Program-made: the position numbers and the translations under genes | DNA from: Cannabis sativa | Lineage: Eukaryota; Streptophyta; Magnoliopsida; Rosales; Cannabaceae | DNA length: 64,000 bases | Assembly: GCF_029168945.1 (NCBI RefSeq) | Contig: NC_083610.1 | Coordinates: 69,927,580-69,991,579 of the forward strand | Reading direction: 5' to 3' | Notes under the pieces: generated by a model | Databases searched by the model: none | What the model saw: only the letters and a program-made list of their open reading frames with translations | Told to the model about the DNA's origin: nothing | Shown: one piece after another, positions 1 through 12,817 of the stretch | Layout: each line of letters starts with the position of its first letter | Position numbering within the stretch: position 1 is the stretch's first letter

Positions 1-597
1 AATTACACTTTGTTTTGCTTTTTTTTTTCTACTCAAAAATTTTAAAGAGCACTAGTGCTAATTTCGGAAACTTTCTATGATCTCTCATAAGCCACATTAT
101 ACACGTGCCCTACAATTTTTTTGGCAACATTAAAAGACCCCGCCCACTAGAGATGACCTAAGAATTACTATACTAATTTACATTAATTACCTTACTTCAC
201 TACTACACATTTAGGAAAATATTAACATTTTTGTTTTGCTTTGTTTATGAATAATTATGGTAACTATTTTAGGTTAGATTTCTATTTTAGAAAAATTATT
301 TTTGGTTTTTTTTTTATAATAATAATACTTTACTTCATTCATAAATATTAGAGTTCCCAAAAAATTCTACCCTGTTACATTAGAAAATGAATTCAGGGAT
401 CATTTTAATTTGCTAGACTTGCAACAGTCACTAAGCCACTAAGGCTAGTTTAATGGTGAGAGAGAAATGGGAAAAGAGAGAGATCATGGGTTCGAACACA
501 GGACCTTTAAACTACTAAGCTATTAATTAATTATAAAATAACATTAGACTACACTAAAAAAAAAAGACTTACAGCAGTCATTCTTCTTTCAGGCTCT
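1..597. other. AT-rich intergenic DNA, no gene seen
   Basis: No convincing reading frame, RNA gene or element terminus was found in this stretch. It is AT-rich with short homopolymer runs. Confidence 0.5.
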
Positions 598-780
598 TTA
601 GGGTATGTAAAGAATGTCAGTCTTATTACAGTTCAAATAATCACTTAACTTGGAATTGCACTCATCATCTCTATCCTCTTTTCCATCCTCTTCATCCAAT
701 TCTTCATTAGATTTGTCAATGAAATAATATGTGATAGAACCTACCACAAAACCTTTATAACATTGGTAACCTTGCCATGA
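598..780 (-). pseudogene. Coding-like fragment of unknown protein, acidic C-terminus
   Basis: A minus-strand frame of about 60 codons is open from 780 to a TAA at 598-600. The predicted peptide starts around WQGYQCYKGFVVGS, has an acidic run (SNEELDEEDGKEDRDDE) and ends in LYIP. Upstream in the same frame there are stops, so it would be a terminal exon or a gene remnant rather than a complete gene. The base composition is less AT-biased than its surroundings. No family was recognised, and chance openness cannot be excluded. Confidence 0.25.
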
Positions 781-1497
781 CTTTCATTAACGTTAAGTAA
801 ATTCCTTTATAAGTCCAGTTATTTACAAAATAGCAAATTACAAATATGCCCTTGGGCTAAGGTTCAATATAGACCAAGACTCTAACAGAAAATCAATTAC
901 AACAAACCCAAAAAACAAATTACAACAGAAAAGGCCTAACATATCAAAGCTTCGGATAAAGATCAGACCTAACTACTTCTACATCTATATAAACCCTTCT
1001 ACAAGTGGAGATTTTACCTGAAGTCTCATTATTTTCTTCAAGCAGTACTGTTGTAGAGAGAGAGAGTAGAGAGAGAAGCAGCTCATCGAGCTTAGTTGTA
1101 ATTGGATCAAAAAGAAAGAGAAAGAAAGAGAGTTAGTAGAGAGGAAAGAAAAAAAACACAGATAAAATCAAATAGATTATAAACCAAAGATCGTGGTTTA
1201 AAATCTAAAGGCAAAGTTGTAATTACCTATTGTTCGTAGTGAAAAGCAAGCACTTTGAGGTAGCTTGACAAAGACGTAGCCCACTGATTTGGGGTGAAAT
1301 CTGAGATCATATCGTGGTGTTCAGAATCTCTCTAATCTCTATTTGTTTCTCTTAATCTCTATCTACAATCTCTCCTTTATGTGTGTTGGTGTTCTTGATT
1401 CTGTGTGGTTTGATTTCTGTGTGTGTGTGTTTTTTTTTTTTTGATATGAGAGATCGAGTTTGATCTCTTGATTTGTGGAACCCTAGGGTTTTCTTAC

Positions 1498-1567
<70 letters not shown>

Positions 1568-1653
1568 GAAGTCTCGAGATTGTTTCTCAATTCTTCTGAC
1601 TGAGTAATCATTCTCTTGCTAGGGTTAGCCTCATGTGAGGCCTGGCTTGTTGG
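781..1653. other. Pyrimidine/purine-rich stretch, possible leader or LTR remnant
   Basis: A TATA-like motif (ctatataaac, about 985-994) is followed by purine-rich GA tracts and a long (GA)n. The arrangement is like a promoter plus transcribed leader of a gene or LTR. No open frame follows, because the hAT element interrupts at 1662. The identity is unknown. Confidence 0.3.
1501..1566. repeat. (GA)33 microsatellite
   Basis: Uninterrupted GA dinucleotides are read directly from the sequence. They lie just upstream of the hAT insertion and are likely to be polymorphic in length. Confidence 0.95.
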
Positions 1654-3257
1654 ACTGGATTTAGGAATGTCAATGGGGCGGGTCGGATATGATCCGACTC
1701 TGATCCGACCTGATCCAAATCATATACGGATCTGCCCTACCCCGCCCCGTTGGATCAGATACTCGGATCGGATCTGATCCGACCCACCTTATACGGATCG
1801 GATCTGATCCGACCCAATTTTTTTTTTTTTGAAAAAAAAATATATATTTTATATCTAAATTTATATTTTCTTTTCCAAAATTTATTTGTTTAAGAACTAA
1901 TAATGCATCATTTTTTTTCTTATATATTTTTATTTTATTTGTCAAAATTAATAAAAAAAAAATATATCAAATTCTTATCACATAAAAATGTAATTTTACT
2001 ATTGAAAAATTAATTTACCAAATTTTAGAAATTCCACTAATATAATATCAATAATAATGTAGTATGATGATTACATGAAATAAATCCCCTCTAAAAAAAT
2101 ACATGAAATTAACTATAAACTTTTTATATGCTGTTCTTCTAGTCTTCAAGATTTACTGTGTAGGGCTCTTACAAAAAAAATAAATATGTTCATAATAAAA
2201 GTAAGATTTTTTATACTGAGTCACAACAAATTGTAATTTTTGTAACTAATAATTTTAGTGATGGACCTATTTTGGTCACAACATAAGAATGATGATTTAT
2301 AATTAGTTACAACTTTTTTACTTTTAGTCACAAATTTTGTTGTGATTAAAAATAAGATTTTTTGTAGTGATATTTTTTTTTATCAATTTATAAAATTAAA
2401 AAAAAAACAAAAATGGTTATAGAACACATATTTTTTAAAAACAAAAAATTACTTTTATTTTTATGATTAAAAAATTAAAAAAAAATTAAAAAAAATAAAA
2501 ATATTAGCAAATGCCCCTTAAATAATTAAATATTTAAGAGTCAAATAACAGTATTAATTACTCATTATTATAATATTTAATTAATTAGTATTTTTATTTG
2601 ATAAACAAAAATTAACTATTATTCATATTAATTAATAATATGTTTATATTAAATGTAAATTATTGTTGCATACATATATAAAAGTGATATAATATAAAAG
2701 TGTAAATTATTGTACAAATTAATATATTTAACAGTGCCTATAAATAAATCGATTTATTGTGTATAACATTTGTTACTTTACTTTCTTATTATAACCTTAT
2801 ATTTAAGATTTTCCTTAAAGAAGAAGGTAGGGAATTTTGCAAATAATAATAATTATTATAATCAAATAATTAAAATATAGAGTGGCCAATATGCATATAT
2901 ATTTTTATTTTTATATATTTATATGTACGTATATATATAAGAATTAAATTGAGAGAGTAATTAATTAAAATAATAATATATAGTGTGGTCTGTGAGCAGA
3001 TCATATATGTCTAATGGTGGTATTCCACTCGCCTTACACCTTAAAAAAATATATTAAAAAGTAATTTTTTTTTTTAAAAAATATTTATTTAAAACGGATC
3101 GGGTCAGATCCGATCCGTAAAAAAATTAAGCGGAGCGGGTCGGATCTGATCCAAGATCCAATAACTATCCGAATGTTTCGGATCAGTAATGATCCGTCGG
3201 ATCGGATCACTGATCCGATCCGAATGAATGGATCTTTTTGCCATGCCTAACTGGATT
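1654..3257. mobile_element. Non-autonomous hAT-type DNA transposon with 8-bp TSD
   Basis: The element body runs 1662-3249 (1588 bp). The left end reads taggaatgtcaa and the right end, reverse-complemented, reads taggcatggcaa, giving imperfect terminal inverted repeats. It is flanked by perfect 8-bp direct repeats ACTGGATT at 1654-1661 and 3250-3257; an 8-bp TSD is the hAT hallmark. Many copies of a GGATC-rich subterminal motif (ggatcggatctgatcc) lie inside both ends, as expected for transposase binding sites. The interior is AT-rich and encodes no transposase, so the element is non-autonomous. Confidence 0.88.
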
Positions 3258-3413
3258 GGGCCCTTTTGGGCTTTGGGGTTTTATTTTTATCACATTAGTT
3301 GTGGACGCATAACTTATTACAAAAATATGATAAAACCATTTTGTGTTCTAAGAAGTTGTGTTTCTAACAATTCATGTCGTTTTCTAGTTGAGTATCAGCG
3401 AACCAGTTAAAAC

Positions 3414-6230
3414 AACTATATCAAAAATGGAAAATCCAAGATATTTGTACGACAAATAAGGGCAATGTGCCCAAAGCAAAGACAAACTTGACATAGAGAC
3501 ATGTTGGATTGATTTGGTCCTCGTGAACTACCACGACCCATGTTCTTGAATCCTTGAGACGGACGAGAACCAGTGTTTCTTGAATTCCCAAATGTGAGAT
3601 TGGCTTGCATCTTCATGGTAAATCAGACATGGAGCTATGTGTTGGGAATGTTTTACTGGGATCTAGATTTACTAACAAGTATGTTGATTAACATCCTAAA
3701 TACGAATTCTCTAAAACAATGAAAATAAACACATAAGGGTTTAAGAAAACCTTACATTGATTGCAGTGGAATATAATGACTCCTTTGTTCAAGATCTCTA
3801 GCCCTTGATTCCTTTCTGTAGCAGAGCATTATCAAGATCTGAACCTGGATCTTTTTCTCTCCTTCAGGTTTGGTTACCACCGTCTTACTCACTATAATTG
3901 AGTACTTGATTTGCTATGTGTGGGCATGGCACCCTTTCACTATGGGTTTGAATATGAAAGAACAATGAAGGAGGCTGAAATCACTAAGGAAGAGACTCTA
4001 TCATCTGGGTTGGTTGAATAGTCAAGTTGATAAGAGTTGGATGAGTGAGAGCATCATGTTCCTTTTATAGTGTTTTAACTAGGGCTGAGGGCTGAATTAT
4101 ATGGATTAAAAAAAAATATTGGGCAAAATAAACACTAGGGCCAGCCACTTAAAGGGGCCAATCTCTAGTTACAATTTTGCCAATTTTTTCAACCACTTAT
4201 TCTTCTTTCAATAATACCACATTTTCCAATTCAATCCTATAAATGCCAAGACTATTTATTTAATAATTATAATTAATTACTAAACAAAATTATCATTTAT
4301 ATAATTTATTAATTAGACCATGCAAAGTCTCTTAATTAACAAATTGACCCCAAAACTTCTTTTCTTCACAATTAAGCCCTTGCTTAGTGAAAATTCTTTA
4401 ATAAGACATAGTCTAATTTTAAAATTATAATTGATTAATTAAAATCAATTAACTGAGTCTGCAAGCAGTATTATCTCAACTAGTGAGGGGACCATGGGCC
4501 TATATAACCGAGCTTTCAATAAGTAGATCTAGAATTCACCAAGTAAATTCTCTAACTTATTAATTCTGCCTTGTGCTACTATAGATTTGGAATTAAATAG
4601 CACTCTCAATTATATAGAACACTCTATATGTACCACGATATAGATACGTTATGATTATCCATTGTTACCATCCTAATAGTCAAAGATCCTCTATAGATAA
4701 TCTACATTGAATATGGACAAATTTACCGTGCTACACTTCAATGTATTTGATCCTTAAAACATTTAGCTACCTATAAATGATATTTCAGTAAACTAATATA
4801 ATTACTGAAATGAGATCTCAATCATTTATCTCTATTCAGCCAAGCTCGAAGGAAATCATCGTTTCACTTCTAAATACTTATAGAAGCTATAAATTCTATA
4901 TCTATGATCAGCGCTCCTACTCAATTGAACTACAATGTTCCCAAAATGTAAATATTCGCCAGAACCATAAGCTAGCTTCCACAAACAACTTGAAGAACAT
5001 AAATAACACAACTAAGTTGAACCTAACCATATCAGGATTAAGATCCATATACCTAAGATCAACCATTGATATTAACTTAGAAAGATATAATGGTAAGTTT
5101 ATGATATCTTATCCAAGATCAATATTGGTCCCTTCCAATGTATACTCCATACATCCGATATTGGTAAACTTTGCCAATACCTTGGAAAGGACATAACACT
5201 TATCCAAGGTGTAAGTATACCTTATCGTTGTTTATCATGCCATTCTAAATCCAGTGAACTGACAAATCATGTGAATTAAACTTTTGAACATATAATCATG
5301 ATTATATTCCATTGTGCTGACGATACTATAATCATGAACAAATATATACATCTTTATATATAATCTAGACTTAATAGAATTTATACATTAAGTATAATCA
5401 TGAAATAAATCATGTGAACCATGCAACATAAAACGATTTCTGATCTTTTATTAATTAGTATATCTGATTATATTAAAATAGATTTTATTTAGGGCACAAA
5501 ACCCAACACTATGATGGTCCAATTGACTATCATGAGCCAAGAGAAGAGCTTTCACTTCTTCAAGATGTAGGGCATCACTGCATCCAATAATTCTAGATAC
5601 CACTGTGTCATATTCGGGAGCAAGACCATTCAACATTTTCAAGATAACAGCTTGATCTTTAATAGAGAACCCAATTCATCAGAGAATCATCTAAGGATTG
5701 AACCTTGTCCACATAGTCCAAGATTGAAAGACTACCTTATGAATATTGGAGAATTGACCCTTAAGTTGAAGTAGATGGGCACGAGAATGGCTAGAAAACT
5801 TTTGTTCAAGAGCATGGCAGACTAAATGGGAGGAGGTGAAGTTATCCACAAAGGCAAGAACTCCTTTAGACATTGACGATCGCGCCTAGGAGAGAAGGAG
5901 CTGGTATTTTTGTTTCCAGTGGCTATACAGAGGATTTGGATCGATGGTGACCAACATAAGGGGGGGATGAACACAGAATAAGAGAATGTTATCAAGTTCA
6001 TGGCCGATGACAGTGGGAATAACCTAGGATTTCCAGGCTAAAAAATTAACTCGATTGAGTTTGATGGTGATAGACGAAGTTAAGGAGCTTGAAAATGGAT
6101 TCTAGATGGAGTTCATTAGATTTAGAGCAGCATTAGGATCTGGTGTTGTTGCCAGAGTAATCTTTGGAGTTTTGAGAGTCACAGGATCGATGGAAGCCAT
6201 TAACGATGTTAGTCAACAACACTTGATTAA
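3414..6230 (-). mobile_element. Decayed Copia gag fragment, split by a solo LTR
   Basis: The minus strand encodes a Ty1/Copia-type gag. Its start codon is at 6198-6200 (MASIDPVTL...), followed by a conserved block like LNRVNFLAWKS and a middle region at 5514-5873. After the LTR insertion comes a CCHC zinc knuckle (C-x2-C-x4-H-x4-C, CQVCLCFGHIALIC) at about 3430-3520. Several in-frame stops (TAG in the N-terminal part) and a frameshift make it a pseudogene. No primer-binding site lies upstream of the start and no protease follows the knuckle, so both ends are truncated. The boundaries are approximate. Confidence 0.75.
3635..5513 (+). mobile_element. Solo LTR, family B, TSD CTATG
   Basis: The LTR body is 3640-5508 (1869 bp). 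It starts TGTTGGG and ends CCCAACA, giving canonical TG...CA with short inverted ends, and is flanked by 5-bp repeats CTATG at 3635-3639 and 5509-5513. No internal retrotransposon sequence is present, so it is a solo LTR left by LTR-LTR recombination. It disrupts the Copia gag on the opposite strand. Related copies lie at about 6771-8458 (reverse) and 53479-54178. A 128-codon frame inside it (4810-5196) is not recognisable as a protein. Confidence 0.88.
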
Positions 6231-6341
6231 AAAAAAATCAAATATACAATACATACAAATACATATATATTCATAAAAAATATATAAAAAAACATATATA
6301 CCTATATCTACAATAAAATAATAAAAGAGAGTGAAATTTAC

Positions 6342-6404
6342 CTCTAGGCGGAGCAAAGTGGAGGTGGGCAAAACTTTTTTGGGTTCATCAAGTGAAATCC
6401 CCAT
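6342..6404 (-). other. Exon-like segment, possible internal exon of a disrupted gene
   Basis: On the minus strand a polypyrimidine tract ending in ttaaag (acceptor-like) precedes 21 codons (MGISLDEPKKVLPTSTLLRLE), followed by gtaaat (donor-like). It lies left of the retroelement nest, while the candidate exon 1 (19761-19908) lies right of it, on the same strand and in the right order. The phase does not match a direct join: exon 1 ends in phase 1 and this begins in phase 0. Either an exon is missing or the two are unrelated. Confidence 0.25.
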
Positions 6405-6770
6405 CTTTAACAAAAAAAAAATTGAAAATTAAAAAAAAAAAAGAACAAATTATGCGCAAAAAGTCCCTACGTAGAAGTGAGGAAAAGTGATGGGTTTTAC
6501 TAATGCTGTGAATGTAATGCGTTGTTAAAATTAGTTTTGCTGGCACAATATTTAAGACCTGCTAGCAAAAGCTGGCATTTCCTACACATATTGTAAAGAC
6601 CGCTTAACTAAATTTGAATATTAGCATATAATTAGGATTTAATTATGAAACTTGAATGTTAGTTATGAATTATCATTTTACGGATATTTTATTTGAATTT
6701 CAGAATGCATTTTATATGTCATACATGAAATTTCATAATTTTGCATGTTTTGTGCCCGACAACATTGGAA

Positions 6771-8458
6771 AGTAAACATGACTATGTGAATAAAGTTTCC
6801 TAGATTTATCAGACATAGGGTTTTACTGATATGATAATCTACAACAGAGTTTACTTGCATTTGGAGAAGTGCTATGTTCTTTCCAGAACATTGGTTAAAG
6901 TAAAGCTCAGGTTGGATGCATGGAGTATGCATCGGAAGGGACCGATATTGAACTTTGACTTAGATTTAATTAAACTTACCGTAAAATCTATTCAAGTCAA
7001 TATCGCCAAGTTGATCCTAGATCAAATGTTCTTAATCCTGTTATGATTAGGCTCAATCTTGAAAGGCTATTCGTGTTCTTTGATTTGTTAGTTAAGCCTA
7101 CTTTTAGGTCAGGGTGATACGTACATTTTGGGAACACGGTAGTGCAATTGAGTGGGAGCGCTAGCATCAACATGGAATCTATAGCTTCTATCTGGCGAAT
7201 AGTAAGCAAAGGATGATCTCCTTCGAGCTTGACCAAACGAAAATAAATGGTGGAGTACTCATTTCACATAAGCTGAAATATCATTTATACGGGGTTAAGT
7301 GTTTTAAGGAATAAATACATTGTAGGGTGTAACGGTAATCTAATCCCTTTACAATGTAGATCATTCATATAGAGGATCATTGATCAAATTAGGATTATAA
7401 CAATGGATAACTAATGATGTGTCTATATGGTGGAACATATAGAGCATTCTATATAACTGAGAGTGCAATTCTAAGTTCTATGCGTGGATTCAACGAAGAA
7501 TTAATAAGTTAGTGAATTTTAGTAATAAATTCTTGATCTACTTATTGGAAGCTCGGTTATATAGACCCATGGTCCCCGCACCAGTTGAGATAATATTGCT
7601 TGTAAGACTCATATAATTGGTTTTGATTAATCAATTGTAATTCTCAAATTAGACTATGTCTATTTGTGAGATTTTCACTAAGTAAGGGCAAAATTGTAAA
7701 GAAAGAGTTTATAGGGGCATATTTGTTAATTATGATACTTTGTATGGTTCAATTAATAAATATGATAAATGACAATATTATTTAATAATTATTTATAGTT
7801 ATTAAATAGTTAGAATTGGCATTTAAATGGTTGAATTTGAAAATTGGCGTTTTTGAGAAAATCAGATGCAGAAAAGATAAAACTGCAAAATTACAAAAAG
7901 TGAGGCCCAAGTCCACTAAGCATGGCTGACCACTTTTGTAGGCAATTTAAACTGATATTTTCATTATTTTAATGCCAAATAATTCAAACCTAACCCTAGT
8001 GGAATGCTATAAATAGATAGTGAAGGCTTCAGGAAAATTACACTTTCATTCAGAAAAATTCTGAGCCTTCTCTGTCCCTATCTGGCCGACCACTCCCTCT
8101 CTCTTTCTTCCCTCTTAAATTTCGAAATTCTTAGTGTATGAGTAGTGCCCACACACAGCAAGTGATACCTCAATCATAGTGAGGAAGATCATGAAGAAAG
8201 ACTTTCAGCAAGAAGGAGTTTTAGCACTAAAGATTCAGAGAAAGAGATCCAGGTTCAGATATTGATAATGCTTTGCTACAGAAAGGAATCAAGGGCTAGA
8301 TATCTGAACGGAAGGAGTCATTATATTCCGCTGCACCCAATGTAAAGTTTCCTAAACTTTATATGTGTTTATTTCATCGTTTTAGAAAGTTCATATTTAG
8401 GGTGTTAATCAACATACTTGTGAGTAGATCTGAGATCCTGGTAAAATAAATTCCAACA
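6771..8458 (-). mobile_element. Family-B LTR in reverse orientation, truncated at one end
   Basis: The right end ttccaaca (8458) is the reverse complement of the family-B start TGTTGGAA. The sequence leading into it matches, in reverse, the solo LTR at 3640 and the copy at 53479, including the block around the motif gcagcggaatataatgac. The left end is aligned only approximately: about 200 bp of the family-B 3' end is not found and no TSD is visible. A deletion therefore accompanied or followed insertion into the chromovirus 5' LTR. Confidence 0.72.
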
Positions 8459-8651
8459 GACATTGGGAATATCGAGAATAGTCAGGATTCTAGAAGTGAC
8501 TAAAATACCCCTAAGTGATTTTACCTCATTAGCTTTTTGTCCTTTAGTGGACTTTATTGGGATTAGTATGCTAATATTTAGATTGATCTTAAATTAATAA
8601 AACTAATTTTATTTACTCATTTATTTTATTAAAAACAAATAGAAAAGAAGG

Positions 8652-8654
<3 letters not shown>

Positions 8655-8715
<61 letters not shown>
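8655..8715. repeat. (CT)n microsatellite inside the 5' LTR
   Basis: About 30 CT units. A longer equivalent tract occurs at the same relative place in the 3' LTR (17896-17986), so the microsatellite is part of the family-A LTR. Confidence 0.93.
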
Positions 8716-8718
<3 letters not shown>

Positions 8719-10117
8719 CCCTAGAGCATCTAGGGTTTGAATTTTGTCTTTAAATCTTGTGATTTTCAGCTGATTATTTAGTGTTGTAATCAAAGGTAAA
8801 GCTTTTAAAACTCCTCCTCTTGTTTTCTTGAACTTTAAGAAATTGGATTTTTGCATGATCTGTGTTTATGAGTGTTGTAGTTGTTGTTGGTGTATGGAAT
8901 AGTTTTTATGAGTTTAGTTATGGTTAATTATGTTGAATTAAGCTAATTTTGATGGATGTTATGTTGGTTGAGCAAGCTTTGAGCTTTAGAACTCAAGCTT
9001 GGCTCTTTAATGGTGATTTTTGATTCTGAGCTTGGTTAGTTATTTTATTGCTTGGAATATGTTTATTGGGTTATAATATGCAGGTCTAGAAGGTTTCTTA
9101 AGCTTTGGAGTTGATTTGGTTAGGGTTTCAAATTTTTGGGGTTTTCTAGTGTAAACCAGTTAACTAGTTTTACAGGCCCTATAAAACTGGTTAACCGGAT
9201 CAGTGCTTGGTCTCCCAAATTTTTCATGTTGTCGATTCTTGTTAGGTGTTAGGTTCAGAGCTTTGGTTGGTTATTTCCCTGTTTGTTTAGGGTATTTCCA
9301 TGTTAACTTTCAGTAGGTCAATTGTTGGTTTAAAACCTAAGTCCCCGGTTGTGATTTAGCATGTCACTTATCCATGTTGTGAACGATGTGATTTAGGGGC
9401 CTGTAATTCACCTAACAGTTGTTCCACTCTTGTTGGCTGGCACACCTGAATTTGAGAATAAGGTAAGATTAGTATAATGTTATGCATATGTATTTACATG
9501 TTTAGCATACATGTTGTTTATGCCTGTTAGAGTACATTGATAGCAGTATTAGTATACATAGAGTTGTACTGGATACTGATAAATGTATGTTGGCTGAAAT
9601 ATTGATCGATGCTATCTCATCAATATGGCTGGAGTATGACTAGCATATTGAGTATAGGCTGATATTATGGTCGATAGTATTGTCATATGAACATTCTAGA
9701 CTCAGTACCGTGTGGGACACGAGGATAGGGTTATGATTGGGTGTATAGGCGCCTAATTATAATCCAGGATATTATTATGTTTTATATTATGCTTTTCTTA
9801 CTCAGTTTGTTGACTCACAATTGCTATCTCCATATGTAGGTAAGGGCATGGCTAAGGCTGAGCAGCCGTGAGAGCGAGCAAATGAAGATTGTACATGTCG
9901 GAGCGGTTAGGCCTGGAGCGTACGATTTGGGACACCACGACTTTTGTTGTTTGGTCACTAGGCGATAAACTATTATATATGTTTAGTTAAACTTTTGTAA
10001 AGGTTTTTGTAAATAGGATCTCGGAATTTTATATGTATGTTACTTTATGTTTTTAATTAAATAAGCAAAATTTTAATTAATCACGATTTTCGATAACCTC
10101 GTTGATTAGCAACGAGC

Positions 10118-12491
10118 TGCACTGTAACACCCTAACTAGCATAGGCGTATTACGTGATTTTTAAACATACTGTGCAGCTCGTTGCTAATCAACGAGGTTT
10201 ATGGAAAACGTGATTAATTAAAATTTTTGCTTTTTAATTAAACTTATAAAATATTTATACAAAAATACTCGGGATCCCGATTACAAAACACTTTGCAAAA
10301 GTTTACTGTCTAATATAAAATACTTGTCGCCTAGCGACTAATTACAAAAGCGATGTTGTCCCGAGGATCGTACGCTCCAGGCCTAACTGCCCCGACATGT
10401 ACAATCTTCATAGGCTCATCCTCACGGTTCCACAGCTTTGGTCTTGCCCTTACCTATACATGAACATAGCACTGTGAGTCGACAGACTCAGTAAGAAAAG
10501 CATAATCAAATATCATACATAAATCTCGAGTTATGATCAGACGCCCATACCCCTGACCATAACCGTAACTGCCGTGTCCCACACGATACTGAGTCCTGAA
10601 CGTTCATAAGACAGTACTATTGACAAGTAACAGCCTATACTCAGTACACTGGTCATACTCCAGCTGCTAGTCATACTCTAGCCTGTACCGATGTGTTACA
10701 GTATCAGCCTATACTCAGTACACTGGTCATACTCCAGCTGCTAGTCATACTCTAGCCTGTACTGATGAGATACGTCAAATAGTACCGAACCACCAACCCT
10801 AGTATCAGCCTATACTCGGTACACTGGTCATACTCCAGCTGTTAGTCATACTCTAGCCTATACCGATGTGATACAGTGTCAGCCTATACTCGGTACACTG
10901 GTCATACTCCAGCTGCTAGTCATACTCTAGCCTGTACCGATGTGACACAGTCGGATGGTTCGAAGCCAACATACATATCTAATGTAATCTAACAGGCTTC
11001 CTACATGCACGCTAAACATGTAATATATATATGCATACTGTTATACTAATCTTACCTCAATTCCGAATTCAGGTGTGCCGATCAACCTGACTGGAACGAA
11101 CTGCGCGGCGGTTTACAGGCTCCTAAACCATAACAATCACAACACTATAAGTGATACGCTAAATCACTTCCTGGGGACTTAAACTAGAAACTAAAAGTTT
11201 CCCTATCGATAAAAAGCATGGAAATACCCCAAATAACATAAAAACGAGAAAATCTAGGGTTCCTGAAAATCACCCAACCAGCAGACCAGATTGCCCAACC
11301 GGAATTCCAGTTCTGGGAATTTTTAGAACCCCATCCGGAATTCCGGATGCACAACCGGAATTTCGGTTCCTCCCAGACCAAAATCCAAAATTCATAACTC
11401 CATCAATTCGAACCCAAAGCATATCAAATCTTCCAGACCTGTTCTAGATACCCCTAGGAACAAATCCAAAGCATAAAAACCGAGCTTCAACCACAGAAAC
11501 TCATTTCACCATTGGAGGTTCAAGATTGAGTTCTAAAACTCAAAACTTGACTAATCCTCCAAAACAGCCACTAGTTCAAGCATAACCCAACATATTTCAA
11601 CATCATAAAACTCCAGAAAACACATTTAAACAGCAGCAACAACTACAACAACAAATTTCGAAATTTCTCTTTGAAAACTTTAGCTTTTGAACCAAAAACT
11701 CTAAACTAGATTAAAACCAACCAAACATGCACAAAAACAGATTCGATCTACTCAATCCAACGTGCTTAATCCTCTGAATACAACATGTAAACACAGCAGT
11801 AACAAACCACTCCAAACTAGCATGCAACACTCATCTTTTTCATCAAAAATTCAAGAAACTAAAAGAGCAAGATGAAGAAACTTTACCAACAATTAGAGAT
11901 TGAAAAATATAGCTATAAAAGGGCTTGAATCACCAAGAAAATTTCCACCTTCTTGCTGCTCAAGGAGGGCCGAACAAGAGAGAAAGAGAGAGCTTGAGAA
12001 AATTTTGGGTTTTTCTTTAAATTTTTTCTAATTTTGAAATAAATGCAAATCATGCAAACTCAACCTTATATTCAGCTAACACTTATCAATTAAAACCATA
12101 TAATTTAACCAAATAAAGTCCACTAAAGGACAAACTAACATTGGGGCAAAATGACCATTTTGCCCCTCCACACTAAAATAACATAAAGAACACTAAAGGG
12201 GTATTTTGGGAAATTCTAAATTCCCAGCCAATCCCGACATTCCCAATGTCTAAATAACCATCCCAAAATACTAACATACTAAGTTGTGATTTTACTGAGC
12301 CAAACACCGAGTTCCATGTTGCCGGGCACCAAAAATGTAGAATTATAAAAATCACTAAATGACATAAAATGCATTTCAGAATTCAACCATAACAGTATAA
12401 TTAATTATTTAAATAGCTATAAATAATTTTCCATAATTAAACATAATTAACTGCTAATTTCCAAATTAAACTAAGCGGTCTTTACATGCAC
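10118..12491 (-). mobile_element. Solo LTR, family A, reverse orientation, TSD TGCAC
   Basis: The LTR body is 10123-12486 (2364 bp), beginning TGTAACACC and ending TCTTTACA. On the minus strand this corresponds to the family-A start TGTAAAGA and end GTGTTACA. The flanking 5-bp repeats TGCAC lie at 10118-10122 and 12487-12491. It sits near the end of a homologous, oppositely oriented LTR, so the left junction forms a near-perfect palindrome of about 30 bp per arm (cctcgttgattagcaacgag). No internal coding sequence remains. Confidence 0.9.
10631..10955. repeat. Tandem repeats within the family-A solo LTR
   Basis: Units beginning cagcctatactc start at 10631, 10705, 10806 and 10880, with spacing 74, 101 and 74 bp. 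This gives a two-unit higher-order pattern of about 175 bp. Each unit contains two copies of a tcatactc motif. The corresponding array in the solo LTR at 23862 has three diverged units. The chromovirus LTRs seem to have only one. Confidence 0.85.
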
Positions 12492-12543
12492 AGTAAGTTT
12501 AAAATCACGCTAACATGCCTAAGATAGTTAGAGTGTTACAATT

Positions 12544-12555
12544 TGGTATCAGAGC
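12544..12555 (+). promoter_or_regulatory. Primer-binding site complementary to tRNA-iMet
   Basis: TGGTATCAGAGC begins three bases after the 5' LTR end. It is the reverse complement of the last nine bases of the initiator tRNA-Met encoded at 33737-33808 plus the CCA tail. It marks the start of minus-strand DNA synthesis in reverse transcription. Confidence 0.95.
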
Positions 12556-12817
12556 CGCCAGGTTGTCTTCTGAAGATCATCACGACATGTATAATCATCG
12601 TCAGCGATTAGCTTTTTTCATGGTTCAGTAAGATTTTATTAATTTAGTAGTTTATTTTAATAGTAGGATTTAAGAAAAGCCTGCTAGGAAGCATGTTAGT
12701 AGCCTGACAGCTAAATAGGTGCATGTTTTAAATTTCTAAAATAAGCGACAATTAGTAAGTATACTTGATCACAATCTGACCAGGCTAGCTCTTGGTTACG
12801 CAGGCTATTCTACTAGA

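Larger units (their letters stand above)
6592..12540 (+). repeat. 5' LTR of the chromovirus, family A, interrupted twice
   Basis: The LTR starts TGTAAAGACC and ends GTGTTACA. Host-LTR pieces are 6592 to about 6770, 8459-10122 and 12487-12540. They match, in order, the uninterrupted 3' LTR at 17402-19609. The first gap holds a reversed family-B LTR and the second a reversed family-A solo LTR. About 65 bp of family-A sequence present in the 3' LTR (around 17580-17640) is missing at the first junction. Confidence 0.88.

Noticed and set aside
2200..2372. CACTA-like end (tttttgtagtgat) inside the hAT element
   Set aside because: Only one terminus-like motif was found; the matching left motif is in direct rather than inverted orientation.
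4810..5196. 128-codon ORF inside the family-B solo LTR
   Set aside because: The homologous reversed LTR does not conserve the peptide, only the DNA block, so coding is unlikely.
8629..8856. ORF with long Arg-Glu repeats, and similar ones at 17836-18067
   Set aside because: They are translations of the (CT)n microsatellite in the family-A LTRs, not protein genes.
10631..10955. Regularly spaced repeats considered as a CRISPR array
   Set aside because: The units are contiguous tandem copies with no unique spacers, in a plant LTR.
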